Assembly: GCA_965243835.1 (NCBI GenBank)
Contig: OZ251578.1
Location: 1,550,001-1,614,000 of the forward strand
Reading direction: 5' to 3'
DNA length: 64,000 nucleotides
Source: G965202665 sp965243835
GTDB taxonomy: Bacteria; Actinomycetota; Acidimicrobiia; Spongiisociales; Spongiisociaceae
Below the pieces are notes generated by a model that was not told the DNA's origin, made no database searches, and saw only the letters and a list, made by a program, of their open reading frames with translations. The position numbers and the translations under genes are program-made. How positions within the stretch are numbered: the first letter of the stretch is position 1; each line of letters opens with the position of its first letter. Below, one piece after another: positions 1-7,656 of the stretch.

Positions 1-434
1 CGGACATCCGCCGGCGCGGCGGGCCAGTCCGACAAATCAACCCCCGCCCCGCCGTCGGTGGCCGCCGACACCGGGGCGGGCCGCAACCCCGGAACGTATT
101 CCATTCCCATCGCGTGCCCGCATTCACCCGGCAGGCAAGCGGGGCAGGTCATCAAATACCGGCCGCCCAATGTCACCGCCCGCTCGTCCCGGCCGGTCTC
201 CGGGTTCCGCCAAACGGCCTCGCCCCACTCCAAACCGACCCCCGGGTCGGAGGTCATCCGCCCCACGGCTTCCCGCACCCAGTCCGAAGAAGAAACCGGC
301 GCCAATCCGGAGAACCCCCCCATTTCGGGGCTTGTAGGAGCCGATATGCGGCCTTTCCCCGAACGGCCCGGCGGTGGACTGCCGGACAAACCGGCCGAAT
401 CCGGGGTAATCCGGCCATCGTCTGGGAGGTTCAT
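1..434 (-). CDS. Hypothetical protein, 3' end beyond the window
   Basis: The reading frame begins at ATG 434 and stays open to the window edge (144 residues visible). The start overlaps the stop of the upstream gene as ATGA and is preceded by GAGGAG, so the two genes are probably translationally coupled. About 100 residues in there is a cysteine cluster, CPACLPGECGH, which could bind a metal; the rest is rich in Pro, Gly and Ser. I do not recognise a family. Position and coupling suggest it works with the preceding unknown gene. Confidence 0.5.
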   Translation of the reverse strand, partial: MNLPDDGRITPDSAGLSGSPPPGRSGKGRISAPTSPEMGGFSGLAPVSSSDWVREAVGRMTSDPGVGLEWGEAVWRNPETGRDERAVTLGGRYLMTCPACLPGECGHAMGMEYVPGLRPAPVSAATDGGAGVDLSDWPAAPADV

Positions 435-2146
435 TTCCGTCTCCTCGCTTCCCCGCGGATGATCCGCTCTATCCTCCGGCCGGTTTCCGAACTTATATCG
501 TAGGCCTGCCGGATGAGACGCTCGTCGCTAGCCGACTTCTGGCGGGAGTGCATGCGAAGGGCGATCGCAGATAGTTCGGGGGGCAAGTCGGCTATCACCT
601 CCAACGGTTCACGCTCGTCCTCCGCCGGGACTGCTGGGACAAGTGAAACAACCGCCGGAGCCTCCGACCACTCCGGGGGACGCACCGGACCCGGCGGGGG
701 GGAAGAGAGCTCGCCTAAAGCGCAATCGCGGGCATCCCGGCCGTGAACCGCCGACCTGCAACGTTCAACCGGCTGGCCGTTCCGCACCGGGGGATGATCC
801 AAATAGCACATTAGCAGAGTCCAGGCCATCCCCGCCCGCCGCTTCGGGCGGCGGCGGTGCGTCACCTGGCAGGCCAGCGCAACCGCCAGCAACCGGATGT
901 CGGCGGAAACCGACCCCAACCGGCGTATCTGCCGCCACAATCGTCTGATCTCCCCGGTGGAAGGGCCCCGCCACCGGCCGGAGCGCATCATAGCGTCAAT
1001 GGTTGATAACCTGTCCCACTGGAAGGTCAAGCCCGGGACTTTCCATAGCTCATCGGGAACTCCCAGTCCCGCGGCCGCCGGTTCGTACGCTCGGACGGCC
1101 CCCGGCGGGCCGGTTCCCGCCGCCGTTGTAGTTCGCTCGGTCATCGGATCACCTCCTCGTTCGCCGTTTGGCGCGCTCAGCTCTTTTTTAAATTTAAAAA
1201 ACGATCCGCGGTACTCGGGGGGACGTACTCTCAAGGATCCAAGGGGACCCTGTGCTTGTACCCGCGCACGGTCCATATAAGGACCAGCAATGTCTGAAAA
1301 CTTTTCCGACAACCCGCCGCCGGGCCGCCGCTCGTCCAAACGAACGACCTCCCCCCGGCCCCGCTTCCCCCAAACCCGCCTCCGGGCCTCGTCCTGGACG
1401 CACCCCGCCGCCCGCAACGAAGAATGACGGCAATCCAACGCCGGAGCGTCTTCCCCCGCCCGTCTCATATCATTCAACGCCCCCGCCTCCCGCCACCCCG
1501 CCAGCAACGCCCTGAAATCCGCCGCCGACCCCACCCCCGCCCGCCGCCGCACCTCCGCCCACACATCCCCCGCCCCCTTCGAACGGAGCCACTCCACGTT
1601 CAACCGGCCCTCCCGGTCCGCGCACGACAAAAACGCCAACCCCGCCGCCAACCACCCCGAAGGCAAACAATGACCCGGCCCCACCCAGAAACCAAACGAC
1701 ACCCCCCGAAACAACGGCTCCGCGCACCACCGCAACCGCACCCGGCCCCCTCCCAAATCCTCCACCGTCCAAACAGAAGCCGCCTCCCAAAACCGCACCG
1801 CCGACCAAACCCGGCCCACCGACCGGCACACCCACCCCCCAGCCTCCGCTAAATCAACCACCAGCCCCCGCCGGAGCGCGTAACCGCTCTCCGGCCGATC
1901 ACCCGGCCTCCGCATCGTCCACGCCAAAGAAAACACCGCCCCCAGCACATCCACATCCCGCGCCCGGCCGCCCCGCACCAGCAAATGCTGAGGAACCCCC
2001 ACCTGAAACGCCCACCCGTCCCGCTCCGGCAAAAACGCCACCGACCCGCCGTCCGCTCCCGGCGCACCGGGATCCGAGGCGGTAGGGGAGAGCGGCAAAC
2101 ACGGCTGCCGACCGTCCCCCGCGAAGTCGTATGCGGTAAGTTCCAT
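431..2146 (-). CDS. Hypothetical protein, possibly two genes in one frame
   Basis: An open frame of 571 codons with no family I recognise. The first half (to about residue 260) is rich in Trp, Arg and Val and looks like a folded basic protein. The second half begins at an internal Met (MTERTTT, ATG 1144) preceded by a near-perfect ribosome-binding site, GGAGGTGAT, and ends in a charged helix. Between them lies an AT-rich stretch (about 1185-1205) that reads in frame but looks like a spacer. The frame may therefore be an upstream gene reading without a stop into a separate 237-residue gene at 431-1144. No signal peptide or clear membrane segment is seen. Its stop overlaps the next start as ATGA. 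Confidence 0.45.
   Translation of the reverse strand: MELTAYDFAGDGRQPCLPLSPTASDPGAPGADGGSVAFLPERDGWAFQVGVPQHLLVRGGRARDVDVLGAVFSLAWTMRRPGDRPESGYALRRGLVVDLAEAGGWVCRSVGRVWSAVRFWEAASVWTVEDLGGGRVRLRWCAEPLFRGVSFGFWVGPGHCLPSGWLAAGLAFLSCADREGRLNVEWLRSKGAGDVWAEVRRRAGVGSAADFRALLAGWREAGALNDMRRAGEDAPALDCRHSSLRAAGCVQDEARRRVWGKRGRGEVVRLDERRPGGGLSEKFSDIAGPYMDRARVQAQGPLGSLRVRPPEYRGSFFKFKKELSAPNGERGGDPMTERTTTAAGTGPPGAVRAYEPAAAGLGVPDELWKVPGLTFQWDRLSTIDAMMRSGRWRGPSTGEIRRLWRQIRRLGSVSADIRLLAVALACQVTHRRRPKRRAGMAWTLLMCYLDHPPVRNGQPVERCRSAVHGRDARDCALGELSSPPPGPVRPPEWSEAPAVVSLVPAVPAEDEREPLEVIADLPPELSAIALRMHSRQKSASDERLIRQAYDISSETGRRIERIIRGEARRRK
1145..1160 (-). promoter_or_regulatory. Strong internal ribosome-binding site before ATG 1144
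   Basis: Read on the minus strand, GAGGAGGTGATCCG runs directly into ATG 1144. This is a near-ideal Shine-Dalgarno at good spacing inside a longer open frame. It suggests that a 237-residue protein starting MTERTTT is made independently, alone or in addition to the long product. Confidence 0.5.
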
Positions 2147-2277
2147 CCGCCCGGCGGCGGGACCCTGCGTTCAAAACCCGGCCCTGATTTGACAAGACAA
2201 ACTCGTCTGCTAACATCACCACAGCATCTTGGCGGATAGCTGGGTGATGTAGGCCGAGTGGCTGAAATCCCATTCGG

Positions 2278-2305
2278 AAACCCCCCGACTAACAACGGGG
2301 GGTTT
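2278..2305. terminator. Perfect GC hairpin with A/T flanks
   Basis: AAACCCCCC, a 10-base loop, then GGGGGGTTT form a perfect 9-bp stem. It lies between the minus-strand gene starting at 2146 and the minus-strand gene ending at 2557, where a terminator or attenuator is expected. The stem is symmetric, so either direction is possible. There is no long T tract after it. Confidence 0.4.
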
Positions 2306-2396
2306 CGCTTGTACGGGACAAGCCTGACCGCCGGGCAACCCGCTGGCCGCCGTACTCTCCTTCCCCACCGGCAACCTGCCTGTCCGATAACGCCCG

Positions 2397-2492
2397 TTAT
2401 GTATAGTAGGAATAGGAGCGGAGAACCCCGCCAAACACACCCACACCCCCGCTTATGTATAGTAGGGATGGGAGCGGAGAACCCCGCCAAAC
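2397..2492. repeat. Two 40-bp direct repeats, period 56 bp
   Basis: The 40-bp unit at 2397-2436 recurs at 2453-2492 with two mismatches (A/G both times). It begins TTATGTATAGTAGG and ends GAACCCCGCCAAAC. Read on the minus strand each copy ends in TACTATACATAA, which resembles a -10 region, so the copies could be duplicated promoters or operators for the minus-strand gene starting at 2146. The rest of 2147-2556 shows only the hairpin at 2278-2305 and no convincing gene. Confidence 0.65.
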
Positions 2493-2556
2493 GCCTCGGA
2501 CTGGAAGGGCCTTTTCTCAATAGCACCAAGGCTTTTGGCGATTCTCTCCCCTGTCG

Positions 2557-2874
2557 CTACCAGTAGTTGCGTCGCTTGCGCGGGGACGGCCGTTTGTTGA
2601 GAACCGGACGCGACGAGCGTCGCACCCTCCTGCGCTCGATGGCCAACGCCTGTCGCCGGTTGCGTGTGCGGGCCACTGTCCGGATGGAGAACTTTTTGCC
2701 GTGCAACGGGGACCCTGAATTGCGGCGATGCTCGGACGCCCGCCTGCCCAGCGACCGACTGGTGGTTCCGTAGTACACCTTTCCGCCGCCCCGCCCGCGG
2801 GTCGTAGCCCGGTACACCCGATGCGGCCGGTTGGCGACTGATCTGCGCCTTCTTCTGCGACGTCGGTAAGCCAT
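2557..2874 (-). CDS. Small Arg-rich GIY-YIG-like nuclease domain protein
   Basis: A 105-residue, extremely basic protein. After an oligo-Arg N-terminus, HRVYRATT (about 19-26) and KVYYGTTSRSLGRR (about 32-45) fit the two strands and helix start of a GIY-YIG domain (GIY-x10-YIG-x-S/T-x-x-L-x-R). EH follows as expected, then an acidic residue in AIERR and a terminal RPVLNKR like the RPxxN end of the fold. Members cleave DNA with a Tyr/Arg/Glu site. Here the first Tyr of GIY is in VYR and the YIG motif is degenerate (YYG), so catalysis is uncertain. GAAGGGAAGG lies upstream of the ATG. It stands alone, divergent from the Fic gene. An alternative is a basic nucleic-acid-binding protein that resembles the fold by chance. 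Confidence 0.5.
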   Translation of the reverse strand: MAYRRRRRRRRSVANRPHRVYRATTRGRGGGKVYYGTTSRSLGRRASEHRRNSGSPLHGKKFSIRTVARTRNRRQALAIERRRVRRSSRPVLNKRPSPRKRRNYW

Positions 2875-2992
2875 AGCCTTCCCTTCGGTTGGGTTGCTTT
2901 CCCAATCTTACCCGGGTTTGCCAAACCACCCTTGCCTCTCTCTAAGATAAGGTTAGGGGTTATCCGTTACTTAGAAAGGGCGACCGTAAAGG

Positions 2993-4224
2993 ATGGCGGA
3001 GCACATACCTTTGTATTGGGAGCCCAACTTCCACGGGTTGACGCGCCGCGACCGGCAGGGCTGTTCCTACAACGCTTACCTGCCCGATCCGGTGCAAGGT
3101 TGGGACCTGGTCCTGCCCGGTGATTTGGCGGCCGACATCGCCGACGCGGAGACAGCGGTGCGGGCGTTGAACCGGGAAGGGGTTTCGCATGTCAGCCGGG
3201 AGGGACTGGCCCGCTTCCTTCTTCGGACCGAATCGGTAGCCTCTTCCCGAATCGAGGGGTTGGCCGCCGGACCGAGGAGACTGGTGGAAGCCGAGGCGGT
3301 CCTCGCCCATGGGGGCGATACCTCCGACCGGGCGGCGGTGGAAATTATGTCCAACATCGCGGCGATGGAAACCTCGGTGCAGTTCGCCCTCCGGCCGCGG
3401 CGTTTGTCGTTGGGCGATTTGCTCCAAGTCCACCGTCGGTTGCTGGAAACCTCATCGCCCGACACGGGCGGGGTCGTCCGCACGGAGCAGAACTGGATCG
3501 GCGGCTCTTCCTATAACCCGTGCCAAGCCGCCTTCGTCCCTCCCCCGCCTGAATATCTGGGCGGCTTGTTGAACGATTTGATCGATTATGTGAATGATGA
3601 CCGGCATTCCCCGCTGGCGCAGGCGGCGATCGCCCACGCCCAGTTCGAGGCCATTCATCCTTTCCCGGACGGAAACGGCCGCACCGGCCGCGCCTTGATC
3701 CACATCATCCTGCGCCGGCGCGGCCTGGCCCCCGCCTTCGTGCCCCCGTCAGTCTGGTGTTGGCGAGCTGGCCGGATGATTACATAGCCGGGCTGAACCG
3801 GTTCTGCCATCTTGGGCCGGCGGATGTCCCGCACCGGTCAACCGTTGCTCAAGAATGGTTGCGCACCTTCATCTCCGCCGTCTCGCGTTCCTGCCGCGAC
3901 GCCCAGGCTTACGCGGACCGAATCGACGAGTTGAACGCTCAATGGCGCACCGCCCTGGGCGCAGTCCGGGCCAAATCAACCCTGGACGAGCTGTTGCGGC
4001 TTCTTCCCGGAACGCCGTTGCTGACCGCGCAGTCCGCCGCCCGCCTCACCGGACGCTCGCAAGTGGCAACCAACCGCGCCATCGCTCGACTGCTGGAAGC
4101 CGGAATCCTGATCCAAAAAAACATCGGCAAACAGCGTTACCGCATTTTCGAATCCCCCGCCGTCCTGAATCTGTTCTCCTCCCTGGAACAATCCCTCACC
4201 ACCCCAGACTGTTTACTGCAATGA
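2993..4224 (+). pseudogene. Fic family protein, frameshifted
   Basis: Fic enzymes transfer AMP (or similar) from nucleotides to protein hydroxyls. The first frame (2993-3787) carries an N-terminal segment with the class II inhibitory motif SSRIEG, then the catalytic motif HPFPDGNGRTGR with its His. The expected continuation VSLVLASWPDDYIAGL lies in another frame and runs to 4224, ending in a winged-helix-like domain (LTAQSAARLTGRS...ATNRAIARLLEAGIL). The break is in a C-run at about 3743-3747: five Cs are present, six would restore PPVSLV. The repaired protein would be about 410 residues, normal for this family. It may be a sequencing indel or a disabled gene. As it stands the first frame still has the catalytic loop but adds a short foreign tail. 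Confidence 0.85.
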
Positions 4225-4318
4225 GCGATTCGCTGGCTGGAAGTTCAGAACCATCTTCCGTAGTGATGTTGCTCATACTGTAGGTATCGGTGTGGGAAGT
4301 GCTACATTCTTCGTCAAT

Positions 4319-4384
4319 TTGACTTTATATACGATTTTGGTAAAATAGCGGTATAGGGAGATAAACAGCCTCTAGAATGAGGCT
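4319..4384 (+). promoter_or_regulatory. Candidate promoter and dyad upstream of the secreted protein gene
   Basis: TTGACT (4319-4324), a 16-nt spacer and TAAAAT (4341-4346) resemble a sigma-70 promoter. Downstream, AGCCTC-TAGAAT-GAGGCT (4367-4384) is a perfect 6-bp inverted repeat. The rest of 4225-4482 is AT-rich and shows no gene. A second weak promoter-like stretch is near 4440-4470. Confidence 0.4.
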
Positions 4385-4482
4385 ATGCCCTTACTCTCGG
4401 TGAAGGAAGAAACTCAGTACTATCGATAGGTATAAATAAAGGTAGTTAGGCTCATATTGAGTGTAATACTAACAAGGAAGGA

Positions 4483-5154
4483 ATGAATATGCGCTTGAAA
4501 CTTAGGTTGGCCATCTCTACTGTGCTTGTACTAGCACTTGCACTGCCAGTAGTAGCAGTCAGTGGTCTTTTCACAGATGTGAACGACAAGCATGCTATCG
4601 CTGTTGACTATGTTGCTGGCAACAGGATGCTTCCTCCCGACTCGAGAGCTCAAGAGGGTAAATATGGTGCCAGATATCTTGTTAGTGATGCTGACATCAT
4701 AAATGCCATTCGCACCTTCGAACGAATGGAAGGCGATCGGCTTCGTCGAGAAGAATTTGCTAGTTTCCTACTAGCAGGCGTCCAGAAGGTTCGGAATCTA
4801 AAAAACCCGCCTACTACAACTACCACCACGGAACCTACAACTACAACAACCACGAAGGTCAATACATCCGGTAGTATTAGTTCCAGAGCAGACACAGTAA
4901 GAACTGTATACATCCCTGCGGGTGTGTATAAATTTACTTCTTCTACATCTAATTGGGGAGATATTACTATTAAAACTCTTGATGGATCCTCTTTAGACGG
5001 AACTAGTTGGGGACTGTCTTCACAACGATTAGCAGATAGTTGGGGAGACCCGGACAACGATGTACAAAGTGTGCGTCTTAAGGGTGGAACCTATTTAATA
5101 GAAATCAGTAGGAATGGTACGGTTAGATGGGAAGCAATAGGCTCTCGTTCCTGA
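4483..5154 (+). CDS. Secreted hypothetical protein with Thr-rich linker
   Basis: A 223-residue exported protein. Residues 1-28 form a signal peptide with no lipobox Cys, followed by FTDVNDKHAIAVDYVAGNRM, which resembles the start of an S-layer homology (SLH) repeat. A threonine-rich linker (about 109-122) separates this from a C-terminal beta-rich domain of about 90 residues (RTVYIPAGVYKF ... GGTYLIEISRNGTVRWEAI). AAGGAAGG precedes the ATG. The coding sequence is clearly more AT-rich than the neighbours and there is no partner gene, suggesting recent acquisition. A cell-surface role is inferred from the layout only. Confidence 0.6.
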   Translation: MNMRLKLRLAISTVLVLALALPVVAVSGLFTDVNDKHAIAVDYVAGNRMLPPDSRAQEGKYGARYLVSDADIINAIRTFERMEGDRLRREEFASFLLAGVQKVRNLKNPPTTTTTTEPTTTTTTKVNTSGSISSRADTVRTVYIPAGVYKFTSSTSNWGDITIKTLDGSSLDGTSWGLSSQRLADSWGDPDNDVQSVRLKGGTYLIEISRNGTVRWEAIGSRS

Positions 5155-5232
5155 CTATCATGTAACAAATTCGATAGGGTTATGATCGATTCGTAGGGAG
5201 CGTTCTTTACTCGGACTGATTGTCAAACGACG

Positions 5233-5282
5233 ATTTGGCGGGTGCCAAATATGGAGGATGCATCCTGAGGTGAAGTGACCTC
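5233..5282 (+). promoter_or_regulatory. Three consecutive dyads upstream of cobU
   Basis: ATTTGGC-GGGT-GCCAAAT (5233-5250), the palindrome GGATGCATCC (5257-5266) and GAGGT-GAAGTG-ACCTC (about 5267-5282) follow each other within 50 bp, about 70 bp before the cobU start. They could form an RNA leader structure or regulator sites. The conserved core of a cobalamin riboswitch is not visible. Confidence 0.35.
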
Positions 5283-5352
5283 GGGGGACGAGATTCCTAA
5301 CAACCCTTTCCTCCACCATCCCCTCCCCGATGATCCCAGGTATTATTGGGCT

Positions 5353-5871
5353 ATGGCTATGACTTTGTTAGTGGGCGGGGCCCGGAGCGGCAAATCCAAT
5401 TTGGCGGTGCGGATGGCGGAAGGCCAAAGTTCGCCGGTGGTGTTTATCGCTACCGGCGAGGCGTCCGACGAGGAGATGGCGGAGCGGATCGCCCGGCATC
5501 AGGCGGAACGGCCCTCCCACTGGCGCACCATCGAGGTTCCGCGGGACGTTGCGGGGGCATTGGCGGGAGTCGACCCAACCCACTTTGTGATCCTGGACTG
5601 CCTTACTTTGTGGACGGCCAACCTGCTGGAAGACGACGACGCGACCATCCTGGACGCCGCCCGCAACCTGGCCGGGGCGCTGAGCGGGCGGGAGGGGCCG
5701 AGCGTGGCGGTGAGCAACGAAGTCGGTTCGGGAATCGTTCCCGCCCATCCGGTTTCCCGCCGTTACCGGGACCTGCTGGGGCTGGTCAACAACATTTTCC
5801 GACGGGCTTCCGACCGCTCTTATCTGTGCGCGGCGGGCGGGGTGGTCCCCATCCAAGGCGCCCCCCTGTGA
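5353..5871 (+). CDS. cobU: Adenosylcobinamide kinase / guanylyltransferase CobU
   Basis: Bifunctional CobU phosphorylates adenosylcobinamide and then transfers GMP from GTP, giving adenosylcobinamide-GDP for the last steps of B12 assembly. The P-loop LLVGGARSGKS sits at the N-terminus; CobU motifs VFIATGEASDEEM, ERPSHWRTIEVP, ILDCLTLWTANLL and VSNEVGSGIVP...RRYRDLLGLVNN follow in order. The frame is open further upstream (to 5275), but the chosen start puts the P-loop close to the N-terminus and gives the usual 172 residues. The stop overlaps the next start as GTGA. Confidence 0.93.
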   Translation: MAMTLLVGGARSGKSNLAVRMAEGQSSPVVFIATGEASDEEMAERIARHQAERPSHWRTIEVPRDVAGALAGVDPTHFVILDCLTLWTANLLEDDDATILDAARNLAGALSGREGPSVAVSNEVGSGIVPAHPVSRRYRDLLGLVNNIFRRASDRSYLCAAGGVVPIQGAPL

Positions 5872-6860
5872 ACGGGCACGACTTGGCGGCGTTGCTGGCC
5901 GCCGCCCCCGAAGCGGACCGGGTTGCGCAAATGGCCGTAGCGGAGCGGGCGCGCAACGTGTTGCGGCCAGCGGGGGCGTTGGCGGCTTTGGATGCGGTTG
6001 CTTCCTGGTTGGCGGGTTGGCAACGCACCGACTCCCCGGCGGTTGAAAAACCGGCGGTCGTACTAGCCGCCGCCGATCACGGAGTGACGGCCCGGGGGGT
6101 GAGCGCCTACCCCCCGGAAGTCACCGCCGCCATGTTAACCGCCATCCGGAGCGGGGCGGCCACTTCCAGCGTCCTGGCCCGCGCGGCGGGGGCGGAGATG
6201 GCGGTAATCGACGCCGGAGTGGGCCGTCCGTCCGCCGATTTCACCCTCTCCCCCGCCCTGACCGCCGACGAGTTCGCCGCCTGTTTTCAACAGGGCCGGG
6301 AAGCGGCGGCCGGTTTGGACTGCGACCTGCTGGCCATCGGGGAGATGGGAATCGGAAACTCCGCCAGCGCGGCGGCGATAGCGGCCGCCGTCATCGGGGG
6401 CGATGCGGCCGGGTGGGCGGGACCGGGTTCCGGAGCCTCCGGCGCTGTTTTGGAAAACAAGCGACGGGCGGTGGCCGAAGGGGTGCGGCGCATCGGGGAG
6501 GTCGAGCCGATGGAGGCGTTGCGGCAGTTGGGCGGCGGCGAGACGGCGGCCCTGGCCGGGGCGGTCGCCGAAGCCCGGTTGCGCTCCCTGCCGGTGCTGT
6601 TGGACGGGTTTATTTCCACCGCGGCGGTCATCGCCCTGGAAGCCGCCGTGCCGGGAGCGTTGGATCATTGCCTGGCGGCGCATGTCTCCGCCGAACCGGG
6701 TCATCGCCGCCTGCTGAAATGGCTGGGGAAAAGCCCGCTGTTGGACTTGGAAATGAGGTTGGGGGAAGGCAGCGGGGCATTGCTGGCCATCCCGTTGGTG
6801 CGGGCGGCGGCGGCCGCGGTGACGGAAGTGGCTACTTTTGCGGAATGGGGATTGGAATGA
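5868..6860 (+). CDS. cobT: Nicotinate-nucleotide:dimethylbenzimidazole phosphoribosyltransferase CobT
   Basis: Makes alpha-ribazole phosphate, the lower-ligand nucleotide of cobalamin, from nicotinate mononucleotide and dimethylbenzimidazole. Seen: VLAAADHGVTARGVSAYP, LAIGEMGIGNSASAAA, LLDGFISTAAVIAL and near the C-terminus MRLGEGSGALLAIPL, whose Glu is the family's catalytic base. GTG is used as start, overlapping the cobU stop; 330 residues is normal. Its stop overlaps the cobS ATG, so cobU, cobT and cobS form a tight coupled operon for nucleotide-loop assembly. Confidence 0.93.
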   Translation: MNGHDLAALLAAAPEADRVAQMAVAERARNVLRPAGALAALDAVASWLAGWQRTDSPAVEKPAVVLAAADHGVTARGVSAYPPEVTAAMLTAIRSGAATSSVLARAAGAEMAVIDAGVGRPSADFTLSPALTADEFAACFQQGREAAAGLDCDLLAIGEMGIGNSASAAAIAAAVIGGDAAGWAGPGSGASGAVLENKRRAVAEGVRRIGEVEPMEALRQLGGGETAALAGAVAEARLRSLPVLLDGFISTAAVIALEAAVPGALDHCLAAHVSAEPGHRRLLKWLGKSPLLDLEMRLGEGSGALLAIPLVRAAAAAVTEVATFAEWGLE

Positions 6861-7591
6861 AAGGCTTGCCGGCCGCCATCGCCTACCTGACCCGCATCCC
6901 AATGTCGGCCGGGGCGCACTCGCCGGATTTGCCGGGGGCGGCCCTCCCCTGGTTTCCGGTGGTAGGGACCGGAATAGGAGCCTTGGTGGGCGGCGCGGTC
7001 TGGTTGGGAGGAGCGGTCAACTTGCCTCCGCTGGCCGCGGCCGCACTCGGGGTCGGAGCGGGGTTGCTGGCCACCGGCGCCTTCCACGAGGACGGATTGG
7101 CCGACGCATGCGACGGTTTGGGGGCGGGCGGCTCCGCCTCCCGGATGCTAGAGATAATGCGCGACCCCCGGCTGGGAACCTTCGGGGTCGCCGCCCTGGT
7201 GATTTCGCTTCTGTTGCAGGTATCGGCGTTGGCCGCCCTCCCCGGCGGGATGGTGATCCCCGCGGCGGTAGCCGCTCATTCCTCCTCCCGGTCATGGCCG
7301 GCGGCGGCCATGTTTCTCCCCCGCGCCTTCCCCCATGGCCACGCCGCCTCCCTGCAACAGGCGGCCGGCAAGCGGGCGCGCCTCCTCTGTTTCCTGCTCG
7401 GTTTGGTCATTGCGGCGGCGCTGTTGCGAACCGCCGCCTGGGTGTTGCTCCCCGCCGGAGCGGGCGGGGCCCTGTTCGCTTGGCGGGCGGTGCGCAGGCT
7501 GGGCGGAGTAACCGGCGACATCCTGGGAGCCGTCCAGCAAACCACCCTCGTCGTCACCCTGCTGACCCTCGCCGCTTGGTGGGGCGGCTAG
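6857..7591 (+). CDS. cobS: Adenosylcobinamide-GDP ribazoletransferase (cobalamin synthase) CobS
   Basis: Integral membrane enzyme joining adenosylcobinamide-GDP with alpha-ribazole (or its phosphate), the final B12 assembly step. Motifs seen: AIAYLTRIPM at the N-terminus, LLATGAFHEDGLADACDGLG (acidic metal site) and LEIMRDPRLGTFG. Several hydrophobic helices cover the C-terminal two thirds. Length is 244 residues, as expected. ATG overlaps the cobT stop. It is the last gene of the operon; about 65 bp follow before the defence pair on the same strand. Confidence 0.92.
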   Translation: MKGLPAAIAYLTRIPMSAGAHSPDLPGAALPWFPVVGTGIGALVGGAVWLGGAVNLPPLAAAALGVGAGLLATGAFHEDGLADACDGLGAGGSASRMLEIMRDPRLGTFGVAALVISLLLQVSALAALPGGMVIPAAVAAHSSSRSWPAAAMFLPRAFPHGHAASLQQAAGKRARLLCFLLGLVIAAALLRTAAWVLLPAGAGGALFAWRAVRRLGGVTGDILGAVQQTTLVVTLLTLAAWWGG

Positions 7592-7621
7592 TCCCCAAAT
7601 CCGGATTTTCCAGTCTCTCGC

Positions 7622-7650
7622 TTGACTTTATGCAGGATTTCTGCAATAAT
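7622..7650 (+). promoter_or_regulatory. Promoter with embedded operator-like dyad for the RloAB pair
   Basis: TTGACT (7622-7627), 17-nt spacer and AATAAT (7645-7650) form a good sigma-70 promoter. The spacer holds the perfect inverted repeat TGCAG-GATTT-CTGCA (7631-7645), which touches the -10 box and is well placed for a repressor. ATG 7657 begins six bases after the -10, so the transcript is probably leaderless, and an in-frame ATG at 7630 lies inside the promoter and is unlikely to be used. Confidence 0.65.
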
Positions 7651-7656
7651 CAGGGT

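Noticed and set aside
2240..2290. tRNA-like stretch (GGCCGAGTGGCTGAAATC)
   Set aside because: It resembles a D-arm of a Ser/Leu tRNA, but no anticodon stem, T-loop (GTTCGAATC) or acceptor pairing could be found.
2935..2975. Further copy of the iron motif before the Fic gene (AAGGTTAGGGGTTATCC)
   Set aside because: Half-sites look similar but the 19-bp spacing and CCTAAC block do not fit.
5155..5352. Cobalamin riboswitch before cobU
   Set aside because: The conserved core blocks of the element are not present; only simple dyads are.
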